Below are positions 1 to 8,300 of a DNA stretch of 10,363 bases, piece by piece; positions within the stretch are counted from its first letter, which is position 1, and each line of letters opens with the position of its first letter. The notes below the pieces were generated by a model. That model was given only the letters and a program-made list of their open reading frames with translations. It had not been told where the DNA came from and did no database searches. Origin of the DNA: Palsa-1400 sp036008545 (GTDB lineage Bacteria > Verrucomicrobiota > Verrucomicrobiia > Limisphaerales > Palsa-1400). The stretch spans positions 1 through 10,363 of the forward strand of contig DASYNM010000506.1 in the NCBI GenBank assembly GCA_036008545.1. The letters are read 5' to 3'. The position numbers and the translations under genes are program-made.

Positions 1-1
1 C

Positions 2-304
2 TGGGAACGAGGTTTTGCCCCGACAGAGCGGGCGCCAATAGTCGTCAACGTTCGTCCCGCTCCCATTTTCCGCCAGGCCGCGCCAGCCTACCGACCGCCC
101 GTGGCCGCACCGGTAGAACGTCACGAGGAGATTCGCAGTGAGCCTGCGGGCGGATTTTTTGTCGGCGGCCAAAGCGGACACGAGGCGGTGGAATCCAGTT
201 CGCGCGGCGCGGCCAGTCGCGGCGTGGCGCCAGGCGGGGGCGCCCACTTCGGTGGCGGGGGAGGCGGGGGAGGCGGAGGCCACGGCGGCGGAGGACATCA
301 TTAG
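2..304 (+). CDS. 3' end of a Gly/His-rich protein, possibly DUF3300 family (5' truncated by window)
   Basis: The reading frame is open from the left edge to the TAG at 302-304, so the true start lies outside the window. The GTG at 101 is only an internal codon. The visible 100 residues are low complexity: a Pro/Ala/Arg-rich stretch, then an acidic Ser/Gly part, and a tail in which Gly and His dominate (HFGG, a run of ten Gly, HGGGGHH). No catalytic motif can be seen. The stop lies 9 bases before the ATG of the DUF2950 gene, so the two are probably cotranscribed. From general knowledge, DUF2950 genes often follow a DUF3300 gene whose product ends in a Gly-rich tail. The DUF3300 assignment rests on that neighbourhood and tail only, since the conserved N-terminal domain is not in the window. 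A cell-surface or envelope location is likely. That a coding end is present is fairly sure; the family is not. Confidence 0.6.
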   Translation, partial: WERGFAPTERAPIVVNVRPAPIFRQAAPAYRPPVAAPVERHEEIRSEPAGGFFVGGQSGHEAVESSSRGAASRGVAPGGGAHFGGGGGGGGGGHGGGGHH

Positions 305-306
305 GA
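303..306 (+). promoter_or_regulatory. Shine-Dalgarno-like AGGA that decides the DUF2950 start
   Basis: AGGA at 303-306 overlaps the upstream stop codon and lies 7 bases before the ATG at 314. It would be only 1 base from the in-frame TTG at 308, which is too close. This favours ATG 314 over the longer TTG-initiated form. Confidence 0.5.
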
Positions 307-313
307 TTTGCCT

Positions 314-1258
314 ATGAAAATCAATTTTGCGCTCCATCGGTATCTATCCCTAGTCGGCTTGGCATTCTTGCCCTGTGTCACGGTTTTGCTCATGCCGGCC
401 CGCGCCTCGCAGGAAGAACGTTTCGCCACGGCGGATGAGGCTGTCAAAGCGCTCACCACCGCTGCCGCCAACAAAGACACCAACGCGCTGCAAGTCATAT
501 TCGGGCCGAGCGCGAAAGAGTTGGTCTCGCCGGATGCCGTGCAAGCCAGTAACGGCCTCTCCATCTTCGCGCGCCGCGTCTCCGAGAAAGTCGCGCCGGT
601 CAAGAAATCGGATTCCGAATTCGAATTGCGGCTTGGTTCTGACGCATGGCCTTTCCCCATCCCGCTGGTGAAGCAGGATCAGCAATGGCTGTTCGACACC
701 GACGCCGGCAAGGAGGAGATTCTCAATCGCCGCATCGGCCGCGACGAACTGGACACCATTCGGGTTTGCCACGCTTACGCGCAAGCCCAACGCGAGTATG
801 CCAGCGAAGACCACACCGGCAGCGGAGTGCTCGAGTACGCCAAGCACCTGCGCAGCACAACTGGCCAGCACGACGGCTTGTATTGGCACGCAGAACCGGG
901 CGAGGAAATCAGCCCGCTCGGCCCATTAATTGCCGAATCGCGTGACGAGGGTTACACGCATGAATCCAAAATCATGACCGAAGCGCAGGCCCCCTATCAT
1001 GGCTACTATTTCAAAATTCTCACGCGTCAGGGTCTGCACGCTCCTGGTGGAAAGTACGATTACATTATCAACGGCCACATGATTGCCGGCTTCGCGCTGG
1101 TGGCGTGGCCCGCGGAATGGGGTAATTCCGGTGTGATGACCTTCATCATCAACCAGCAAGGCAAGGTTTATGAAAAGAATCTTGGCCCAAAGACCACCGC
1201 CAAAGCCAGCGCGATGACGACATACGATCCAAGCGCCGACTGGAAGTTATCCCAATAA
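314..1258 (+). CDS. Secreted DUF2950 family protein
   Basis: This is a 314-residue protein of unknown biochemical function, predicted to act in the periplasm or at the cell surface. Residues 1-31 form a Sec-type signal peptide: Lys/Arg near the start, a hydrophobic stretch at 11-27, and a probable cut after Ala31 in A-R-A/S-Q. The LPC at 19-21 is not a proper lipobox, so a lipoprotein is unlikely. Features that I recognise from DUF2950 are an early helical part (ATADEAVKAL), 'FDTDAGKEEILNRRIGRDEL' at 127-146, the 'PYHGYYFKILTRQG' motif at 227-240, and a C-terminal beta-rich part with 'GVMTFIINQQGKVYEKNLG' at 273-291. The length is about usual for the family. ATG 314 is preferred to TTG 308 because of the well-spaced AGGA. 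The stop TAA shares its last base with the ATG of the ThuA-like gene, which implies translational coupling. The family call is confident, but no function can be given. Confidence 0.9.
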   Translation: MKINFALHRYLSLVGLAFLPCVTVLLMPARASQEERFATADEAVKALTTAAANKDTNALQVIFGPSAKELVSPDAVQASNGLSIFARRVSEKVAPVKKSDSEFELRLGSDAWPFPIPLVKQDQQWLFDTDAGKEEILNRRIGRDELDTIRVCHAYAQAQREYASEDHTGSGVLEYAKHLRSTTGQHDGLYWHAEPGEEISPLGPLIAESRDEGYTHESKIMTEAQAPYHGYYFKILTRQGLHAPGGKYDYIINGHMIAGFALVAWPAEWGNSGVMTFIINQQGKVYEKNLGPKTTAKASAMTTYDPSADWKLSQ

Positions 1259-2319
1259 TGACCGGCGCCACCGATCCCACGCTTTCTGAACGGAGCGCGA
1301 CCCGCTCGCGCCGTCACGTCTTTCTGCTGGCCATCCTGACTCTTCTGGCGTCGATGGCCGCCCGGGCTGCCGATAGCGTGGAGTACAAAGGCACGTCTGG
1401 CCCCGGTTTTGGCCGGCATATTGTTTTTTTGACTGGCGACGAGGAATACCGTTCGGAAGAAGGCTTGCCCATGCTCGCGAAAATCCTCGCCCAGCGCCAC
1501 GGCTTCGATTGCACCGTGCTTTTTTCAATTAATGCCGCCGGCAGCATCGATCCCGATTGCCAGACCAACGAGCCTGGCATTGAGGCGCTCGATAACGCGG
1601 ATCTTTGCGTGATGCTGTTGCGTTTCCGCGAATGGCCGGACGCGCAGATGAAACATTTCGTCGATTATCTCAATGCCGGCAAACCGATCATCGCCTTGCG
1701 CACCAGCACGCATGGCTTTTCCTATCAACGAAACAAGAACAGCCCTTATGCCAAATTCGATTGGAACAGCAGCGCCTGGCCGGGCGGCTTTGGCCGGCAG
1801 GTGCTAGGCGACACATGGATCAGCCACCACGGCGACCATGGCAAGGAGAGCACGCGGGGCGTCATCATTCAGCCGGTCAAGAATAATCCCATTCTCCGTG
1901 GCGTGGAGGATTTGTGGTGGCCGACGGATGTTTATACGGTGGAGCACCTACCAACGGACGCCCAAGTGCTGGTGTGGGGCCAGGTGATGGCGGGCATGAA
2001 ACCGGACGCCCCGCCCGTGACCGGACCCAAAAACGATCCGCTTATGCCGTTGATCTGGGTGCGTGAGTACACAGGCGACGCCGGGAAAACTTCAAAGATC
2101 GTCGCCACCACTGCCGGGGCAGCCGTCGATTTGGAATGCGAAGATTTTCGTCGGCTGTTTGTCAACGCCTGCTTCTGGAGCGTTGGGCTGGAGGACAAAA
2201 TCCCAGCCAAGGCGGATGTCGATTACGTCGGTGAATACAAGCCGTCCTTCTTCGGATTTGGCGGAGGCAAGAAAGGAGTGAAGCCCTCGGACTTGCAAAT
2301 GGAGCTCGCTCCCCAATGA
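1258..2319 (+). CDS. Secreted ThuA-like domain protein
   Basis: This is a 353-residue protein with a ThuA-like fold, a flavodoxin/class I glutamine amidotransferase-like alpha/beta sandwich. The best-known member, ThuA, belongs to trehalose/disaccharide catabolism. Paralogues in Planctomycetota and Verrucomicrobiota are usually secreted and of unproven substrate. Residues 1-37 hold an Arg-rich n-region, a hydrophobic core at 21-34 and a likely cut in AARA/AD. The mature part opens with a Rossmann-like strand and the hallmark 'VFLTGDEEYRSEEGLP' at 56-71. Next come 'CVMLLRFREWPD' at 117-128, the turn 'ALRTSTHGF' at 146-154 and 'SHHGDHG' at 189-195. The end is 'VNACFWSVGLEDKIP' at 302-316 followed by 'VGEYKPSFFGFG' at 324-335, typical of the planctomycete-type subgroup. 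The usual amidotransferase Cys nucleophile is not evident, so glutaminase activity is not expected. The start overlaps the DUF2950 stop (TAATG) and the end overlaps the kinase start (ATGA). A weak GGAAG lies at 1242-1246. Confidence 0.9.
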   Translation: MTGATDPTLSERSATRSRRHVFLLAILTLLASMAARAADSVEYKGTSGPGFGRHIVFLTGDEEYRSEEGLPMLAKILAQRHGFDCTVLFSINAAGSIDPDCQTNEPGIEALDNADLCVMLLRFREWPDAQMKHFVDYLNAGKPIIALRTSTHGFSYQRNKNSPYAKFDWNSSAWPGGFGRQVLGDTWISHHGDHGKESTRGVIIQPVKNNPILRGVEDLWWPTDVYTVEHLPTDAQVLVWGQVMAGMKPDAPPVTGPKNDPLMPLIWVREYTGDAGKTSKIVATTAGAAVDLECEDFRRLFVNACFWSVGLEDKIPAKADVDYVGEYKPSFFGFGGGKKGVKPSDLQMELAPQ

Positions 2320-5087
2320 GCGACGCTCCCGGCGATCGGCCAGGAGAAGCCGAGGCGCCCAGCCATTTATCGCCGGGCTTTTTGGTTGGCGGCGGGCGTT
2401 ACACTTTGTTACGGCAGATAGGCCAAGGCGGCATGGGCGTGGTTTGGCTGGCCCACGACGAGCGTCTGAACGAGGCGGTGGCGCTGAAGTTTCTTTCTTC
2501 TCTCGTCCTCAACGATCCGGTGAAACTCGCGCGCCTGCGGCAGGAAACGCAAAAGAGCCGCAAATTGACCCACCCCAACATCATTCGCATTTACGATTTA
2601 TACGAAGCGCCGGGCGAAGCCGCGTTCATTTCGATGGAGTACGTCAACGGGCCGGATCTGTGGCGGTGCATGACGCAACAGCCCAACGGCGTCTTCGCCT
2701 GGACGAACCTCAAGCCGCTGGTCAAACAATTGTGCGAGGCGCTGGCCTACGCGCACGGCGAGCGCGTCATTCATCGCGACATCAAGCCGACCAACCTCAT
2801 GCTGGCGGCGGACAATCGCCTCAAGCTGGCCGATTTCGGCCTGGCCGCGTTCGCGCGCCAAGTCGATCCCGTCAGTGTGGAGCGTCGATTCGGCGGCGGC
2901 ACGCTCACTCACATGAGTCCGCAACAATTGGATGGTGAGGTTGCCGCCGAGACGGACGACATTTATTCGTTGGGCGCCACGCTCTATGATTTGCTGTGCG
3001 GCCGACCGCCGTTCTACGAGGGCGACATTCGCCAGCAGTTGCGTCACAACATCCCCACGCCATTGCAGGAACGGCTGGTCGCGCTCAATGTTTCCAACGA
3101 TGTGCCGCCGGAAGTCGCCTCCTTGATCATGGCCTGCCTGGCCAAAGATCCATCCAACCGGCCTCGGAGCGTGTCGGCCGTAGCAGAGTGGATTGGGTGG
3201 ACCGATGCACCACAGGCTTCGCAGCCGGCTCTGGTTGCCTCGGTTTCCTCCGCGCCTCCGCCCAGCGGGCCAAAGGAGGAACCTCCGAAAAAGGCAATAT
3301 GGCCCTGGCTTGTCGTCGTGGCTGGGTTTGCGTGCGCCGTGTTTTTCGTTTGGTTCATCCTCCGGCCGTCAACGCCACGTCCCGCGAACCCGATTTCCGC
3401 AAGCACAATGAACTCCGCCAACCTCGCATCCAATGTCCTCGACATTGCCACCAAGGCTGTTGCCACCACTCCCGGCGCCGGCCCCGCTGCCTCCAACGCC
3501 GACGCAAATGCCAGCAACACCGCCGCCATCACGACGAATGTTAGCGCCTCCACCTCTAACTCCATGGTCCCCGCAACCCTTTCGGCGGCCATCGACCCCT
3601 ATTTGCAAGCGGTGCGCTCGTTGAAACCGCTGGCCTTCTGGCGACTGGATGAACCCAACGGCTCCACCGCCTTCGACATGATCAATGGATACGACGGCGT
3701 TTATAACAATGTCGTCGTGGGTCAGCCAGGCCGCGATCCGATATTCGGTTCATTAAAACGGGCGGCCCGATTCGGCTTCACCGGTGACGCGCCAAGTCTG
3801 GTCATTATTCCCAGGCTTGATCTCAGTGTGCCTCGAGGCAGCAGCGGCGCATTTTCCGTCGCCGCCTGGGTTCAAGCGAGTCCCTTGACGAAATCGGGTG
3901 CGGGCATTATTTGCAAAGGCGACGGCACCGGCCATGAACAGTTCTGCATTGATTGTGGCGGCATCGACGACGCCTTTCGGTTTTTCTTCCGCGACGCCTC
4001 TGGCAGCACTTGCTGGACAAGAAGTTCGATCAGGCCGGACAACCGGTGGCATTTTCTAGTGGGCGTCTGCGACCAGGCGCATTCCCGCATTTATATCTAT
4101 GTGGACGGAACGAACGCGGCGCAAAGCACCACAACCGTGGGGACCGGCGTTCTTGCCACCGATCGCCCGACCACCATCGGCGCCCGCGGCAGCCGCGCAC
4201 GCGGGCTTTATGAAGACCAATTCGTCGGTGCCATTAGTGACGTCGCGATTTTCACCAATGTCCTCAACGCCCCGCAAGTCCTGGCCCTTTACAACGCGGC
4301 CAAACTAAGCGCAAAGGCATCGGTGGCTGAAGCGAAGTTCGCCACGACCGCGTCTTTGGGTTCCAGCAAGATAAACGGGGATGCTGTGTTCCATTTCAAA
4401 GGCGTTTTGGATGGTTCGGAAAAAATTCTTATCAATCACGAAGGAGCGTTGTGGACTCACGTTTGCGGGAACTGGCCAGCTGGACCGGTTTCGATTAACA
4501 ACACGAGATGGAATCCTGGTGAGAAGAGCTATCTGACCGCCGTCGCGCCGCAGAAGTTTTTGCCGGATTCATTTTCGCTGACTTTAGTTGATTTGGAAGT
4601 GATCCAGGCGCGGGATGTGGTCGCACTGGAGCGAACAAGCCAGGGTATCGTGCTTTATCTGGACGACACGCCGAACGGCGGAGGCGAATACGACTTCAGC
4701 ATTCACTTTCACCCTCCTTTGCCGAAGGCTGCGCGAGCGTACCGAACCACCGTGGCGCACTTGAAGATCGCGGCCCACGTTGACGGAAGCGAATGCATCA
4801 AGATCACGGGCGCTGAAGCGGTCTTGGAACATAAAACCTGGGGGCTTCCTTCTGATGTCAGCGTCAATGGCATTCCTTGGGACGTGAGTCATTCGCGCGT
4901 GTTGAAGAACGAAGGGGCGACCACTTTCCTGGCCGAGGGAGTGGATTTTTCCACGGCTAGAATTGTCGGCCGCAAAGGCCGGGATCTGGCCACAGCCTGG
5001 GCCGAGAATGATGTGTTATGGGTTCGGTTCGCGGACAATCCCATTGGAAGCGATGCTTACGAGATCGACATTGCCTTTGGGCCTTGA
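2316..5087 (+). CDS. Receptor-type Ser/Thr protein kinase with LamG and duplicated C-terminal ectodomain
   Basis: This is a 923-residue Hanks-type kinase, predicted to phosphorylate Ser/Thr of unknown targets in response to an extracytoplasmic cue. Kinase domain, ~29-295: glycine loop GQGGMG 36-41, Lys58, helix-C Glu77, HRDIKPTN 153-160 (RD type, catalytic Asp155, Asn160), DFG 173-175. The APE position reads SPQ (MSPQQ 200-204), Gln replacing the usual Glu. A single membrane helix lies at ~329-348, after a Lys-containing segment, which places the kinase inside and the rest outside. Residues 355-425 are an Ala/Asn/Thr/Ser linker. A LamG/concanavalin-like domain covers ~435-660 (AFSVAAWVQ, RWHFLVGVCD, IYVDG, TIGARG). 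Residues ~691-800 and ~814-923 are two copies of one unrecognised beta-rich domain. There is no PASTA repeat and no phosphatase gene nearby. The ATG overlaps the ThuA-like stop by four bases (ATGA), with GGAG at 2301-2304. Catalytic competence is likely; ligand and targets are unknown. Confidence 0.93.
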   Translation: MSDAPGDRPGEAEAPSHLSPGFLVGGGRYTLLRQIGQGGMGVVWLAHDERLNEAVALKFLSSLVLNDPVKLARLRQETQKSRKLTHPNIIRIYDLYEAPGEAAFISMEYVNGPDLWRCMTQQPNGVFAWTNLKPLVKQLCEALAYAHGERVIHRDIKPTNLMLAADNRLKLADFGLAAFARQVDPVSVERRFGGGTLTHMSPQQLDGEVAAETDDIYSLGATLYDLLCGRPPFYEGDIRQQLRHNIPTPLQERLVALNVSNDVPPEVASLIMACLAKDPSNRPRSVSAVAEWIGWTDAPQASQPALVASVSSAPPPSGPKEEPPKKAIWPWLVVVAGFACAVFFVWFILRPSTPRPANPISASTMNSANLASNVLDIATKAVATTPGAGPAASNADANASNTAAITTNVSASTSNSMVPATLSAAIDPYLQAVRSLKPLAFWRLDEPNGSTAFDMINGYDGVYNNVVVGQPGRDPIFGSLKRAARFGFTGDAPSLVIIPRLDLSVPRGSSGAFSVAAWVQASPLTKSGAGIICKGDGTGHEQFCIDCGGIDDAFRFFFRDASGSTCWTRSSIRPDNRWHFLVGVCDQAHSRIYIYVDGTNAAQSTTTVGTGVLATDRPTTIGARGSRARGLYEDQFVGAISDVAIFTNVLNAPQVLALYNAAKLSAKASVAEAKFATTASLGSSKINGDAVFHFKGVLDGSEKILINHEGALWTHVCGNWPAGPVSINNTRWNPGEKSYLTAVAPQKFLPDSFSLTLVDLEVIQARDVVALERTSQGIVLYLDDTPNGGGEYDFSIHFHPPLPKAARAYRTTVAHLKIAAHVDGSECIKITGAEAVLEHKTWGLPSDVSVNGIPWDVSHSRVLKNEGATTFLAEGVDFSTARIVGRKGRDLATAWAENDVLWVRFADNPIGSDAYEIDIAFGP

Positions 5088-5174
5088 CGAATTGCAGCGC
5101 CCTGTATTTGTAGCGGATAGCTTGGGGCGCATATCACTTTTTGATTAATTAGTTTGAAATCGTCGGCGAACGTT

Positions 5175-5275
5175 CCCTCGCCCCGCAGCGCGGGGAGAGG
5201 GATAGGGAGAGGGGCACGGAATGAAGAAACCTCCTCTCCCCGGCCCTCTCCTCCACAAGTTTGTGGAGGCGAGGG
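5175..5275. repeat. Compound inverted repeat A: two opposed CCCTC...GGGGAGAGGG units
   Basis: The 280-base gap between the kinase and the cytochrome gene holds this dyad element. The left unit (5175-5214) forms a hairpin at 5175-5201: CCCTC and CCCCGC pair with GCGGGG and GAGGG around an AGC loop, with one G/A mismatch. The right unit (5233-5275) is its reverse complement with a longer tip: CCCTC and CCTCCACA pair with TGTGGAGG and GAGGG at 5244-5275. The central arms GGGAGAGG (5205-5212) and CCTCTCCC (5233-5240) also pair, so a three-hairpin cloverleaf is possible. It resembles dispersed REP/MITE-like intergenic repeats. It could also stop transcription from the upstream operon, but no run of T follows. 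No ORF of interest lies here. Confidence 0.8.
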
Positions 5276-5324
5276 AGAAAGACAAAGTCGTCCAAAAAAT
5301 GAGATGCGCCCGATAGCTTGTTTT

Positions 5325-5340
5325 GCGCCTGATAAGGCGT
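5325..5340 (+). other. Small hairpin upstream of the cytochrome gene
   Basis: GCGCCT (5325-5330) and AGGCGT (5335-5340) pair around a GATA loop, giving five Watson-Crick pairs and one G-T pair. It sits 27 bases before ATG 5368 and covers the region just after the alternative TTG start at 5323. It may be chance; a leader-RNA role is possible but unsupported. Confidence 0.25.
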
Positions 5341-5367
5341 GACAAACGCCTCTCGCGAGTGAATACT

Positions 5368-8300
5368 ATGAGAGAATATTACGTCTTTACAGATGCGGCC
5401 ATGAGTTCAATGACCACTTCACCAAAACGGATAAAAGGCGGCTCTCGGCGTGACGGATACCGTGTCTCCGTTGCCAAGAGCACGTGGCCTTCTGTGCTTC
5501 TGGCGGCGGCTCTGGCCTGTCCGCACGCTGCTTCGGCTGCCGGTGAAGCGATCTCTTACAACAACCAAATCGGCCCAATCCTCTCCGAACATTGCTTTCG
5601 CTGTCATGGACCGGATTCGGCTTCGCGCAAGCCAAAGAAACATCCCTTGCGCCTGGATCGCCAGGATTTCGCCTACGAACTGCGCGATGACGGCAAACCG
5701 GTCATCATCAAAGGCGATCCCACTTCATCCGAATTAATCCTGCGCATCACCGCGACCAACGATGACGTAATGCCGCCGGCTACCGAGCACAATCCGTTGA
5801 AGTCAGGCGAAATCGAATTGATGCGGCAATGGATCGCACAAGGCGGCAAATACGAGAAACATTGGTCGCTCATTCCGCCGGTCAAACCCGCGGTGCCGGC
5901 TGACGCGGCAGGCTGGGCGCGCAATCCAGTGGATAATTTCGTGGAGAGCAAACTGGCCCAGAACGGGCTGGCGCCCAATCCCGAGGAACAGAGAGCCCGC
6001 CTTTACCGCCGCCTTAGTTTCGACTTGACAGGTTTGCCGCCTAATCCGCGCGAACTAGAGGCATTCGTCCGTTCCAAGTCCGATCAAGCCTACGAGAAAG
6101 CCGTGGACCGCATGCTGGCCAGCGACGGCTGCGCCGAGCAATTCACGCGTTGGTGGCTGGACGCGGTGCGCTACGCTGACACGCAGGGCATTCACCTGGA
6201 TTATGCGCGCAGCGTTTGGCCGTATCGCGATTGGGTCATTGACGCTTACAAAGCCAACACGCCCTTCGATCAGTTCACGATCGACCAAATTGCGGGCGAC
6301 ATGTTGCCGGGCGCGACAGAGCGGCAAGAGATCGCCTCCGGCTATAATCGCCTACTGGAAACGACGAGCGAGGGCGGGGCCATTCCGGAGGAGTATGCCG
6401 CCATCTATGCCAAGGACCGCGTCGATACGACGACGGCGGTCTGGCTCGGATTGACAGCCGGCTGCGCCACCTGCCACGACCACAAGTTCGATCCAATCAC
6501 GACCAAGGATTTCTACGCGTTGACCGCTTTTTTCCGCAACAACACCAGTTCCATCCTGGACGGACCCAACGGCAACAACGCGCCCACCCTCTTTCTCCCG
6601 GCCAAGCAGGACGTAGCGGAATGGAAGAAATTGGAACAAACCATTCCCAAGACAAAGCAAGCCATTACCGCGCGCAAGAGCGAGGCGGAGCCTGCGTTCC
6701 AGAAATGGCTGACGGAGGCGAAATCCAAGGCCTCCTCAAAGTCCGTCAGTATTTCGCCCGCGCTGCATCTACCTTTGACGGAAAGCAACGGGCGCTACGC
6801 CGGCAACGCGTTGGGCAGGAAAATCCAATGGACGGGCGCCACCGAAAACAAGCCAGGTCCCTTCGGCCCCGCGCCGTTGCTGACTAATGGCGCGCTGGTA
6901 GAAAACGCCGCGCCCGTAATGACGCGCAACGGCCAGGTCAGTTATGGCGCTTTCATCTTCGTGGAAGATAAACCCAGCGGCGCTGCCTTCTCGCGCATGA
7001 ATGTCGCCACCAACTATCGCGGGTGGGATTTGTTTCTCTCCGAGGGCCGTCCAACAGTCCATATCGTCGATCAATATCCCGACAAGGCACTGAAAGTAAC
7101 TGCGAACGAGCGGCTCTCGTCTGGTCGCTGGCACCATGTGATGGCGGTCTTTGACGGCCGGCGCGAAGGGGCCGACGCGCTGGCCTTGTATGTCGATGGA
7201 CTCAAGGCCGAGGTCCAAGTCAACAACAATAGTCTCGGCACGAATATCCTCACTGATGTCCCATTCCGCCTGGGTGCGCGCTCCGACAAGTCCGGCCCGG
7301 CCGACGTTTTGTCCGGTGGCAAAGTCTTCCTCCAGGACGTCCGCTTTTATGACAAGGCCTTGGCGCCGCGCGATGTCGCCCGCCTGGCACTATCGGGGCT
7401 GGCGCGCAGCCCATCCCTGGCCAAGGCTGAGGACATCAAGGACGCCTATCTTGACGCCTACGACACGCGGAGCCAGAACCTGCAGGCTGAATTAGCCACG
7501 CAAGAATCCGAGAAAGAAATGATTCGGCAACGCGGGGCAATAACTCTCGTCATGGAAGAAAAAACCGACACCAAGCCGACCGCCTATGTTCTATTGCGCG
7601 GCAGTTATACCGCCAAAGGTGATGAGGTTTCCGCCGCGACGCCCGCCTCCCTGCCGGCCATGTCGGCGGACGAGCCTCGCAACCGCCTCGGTTTGGCGCG
7701 CTGGATGGTTTCCCGCCAGAACCCGCTGGTCGCTCGCGTGCAGGTCAACCGTTTGTGGTCGCAGATTTTCGGCACGGGCATTGTGGAAACGACGGAAGAT
7801 TTCGGCGTCATGGGCTCTCGTCCGAGCGACCAGAACCTGTTGGACTGGCTGGCAGTGGAATTCATGGATTCCGGATGGGATTTCCGGCATATCGTCAAGA
7901 CGATTGTCATGAGTTCGACTTACCGGCAGTCCGAAGCGGTGTCGCCTGAGAAACTGGAGAAAGATCCGCTAAATAAATTGCTCTCGCGCGGGCCGCGCTC
8001 GCGTTTGGACGCGGAAGAAATCCGCGATCAGGCCCTGGCTGTTTCGGGCTTGCTGGTGGATACGGTGGGAGGACCGCCGGTCAAGCCCTACCAGCCGGAA
8101 AATGTTTGGGAAGCGGTGGCGATGAAGGAATCCGATACGCGCATTTACAAACAGGACACCGGCTCGGCGCTCTACCGGCGCTCGCTCTACACGTATTGGA
8201 AGAGGACGGCGGCGCCGCCCAACATGGAAATCCTCAACGCGCCCAGCCGCGAAACATTCTGCACCCGCCGCGAACGAACCGACACGCCCTTGCAAGCCCT

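Noticed and set aside
314..376. Lipoprotein signal in the DUF2950 protein
   Set aside because: The only Cys in the hydrophobic segment is preceded by Leu-Pro, which does not fit a lipobox; an A-R-A signal peptidase I site fits better.
350..889. 179-codon open frame on the - strand
   Set aside because: It is opposite the DUF2950 gene, whose signal peptide and family motifs explain this stretch.
1258..2319. ThuA-like protein as a true glutamine amidotransferase or as ThuA itself
   Set aside because: No obvious nucleophilic Cys in an amidotransferase elbow, a secretion signal is present, and no trehalose uptake or oxidoreductase gene is nearby, so the symbol thuA is not justified.
5084..5110. 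TTGACG near the kinase stop as a -35 box for the cytochrome gene
   Set aside because: No convincing -10 box lies at a 16-18 base spacing, and the repeat element would separate it from the gene.
5175..5275. CRISPR-like repeated CCCTCTCC/GGAGAGGG words
   Set aside because: The copies are inverted and form hairpins, without regular spacing or unique spacers, and no cas gene is present.
5088..5367. Insertion sequence or transposase remnant
   Set aside because: The gap holds only the hairpin repeat; no transposase-like reading frame or target duplication was seen.
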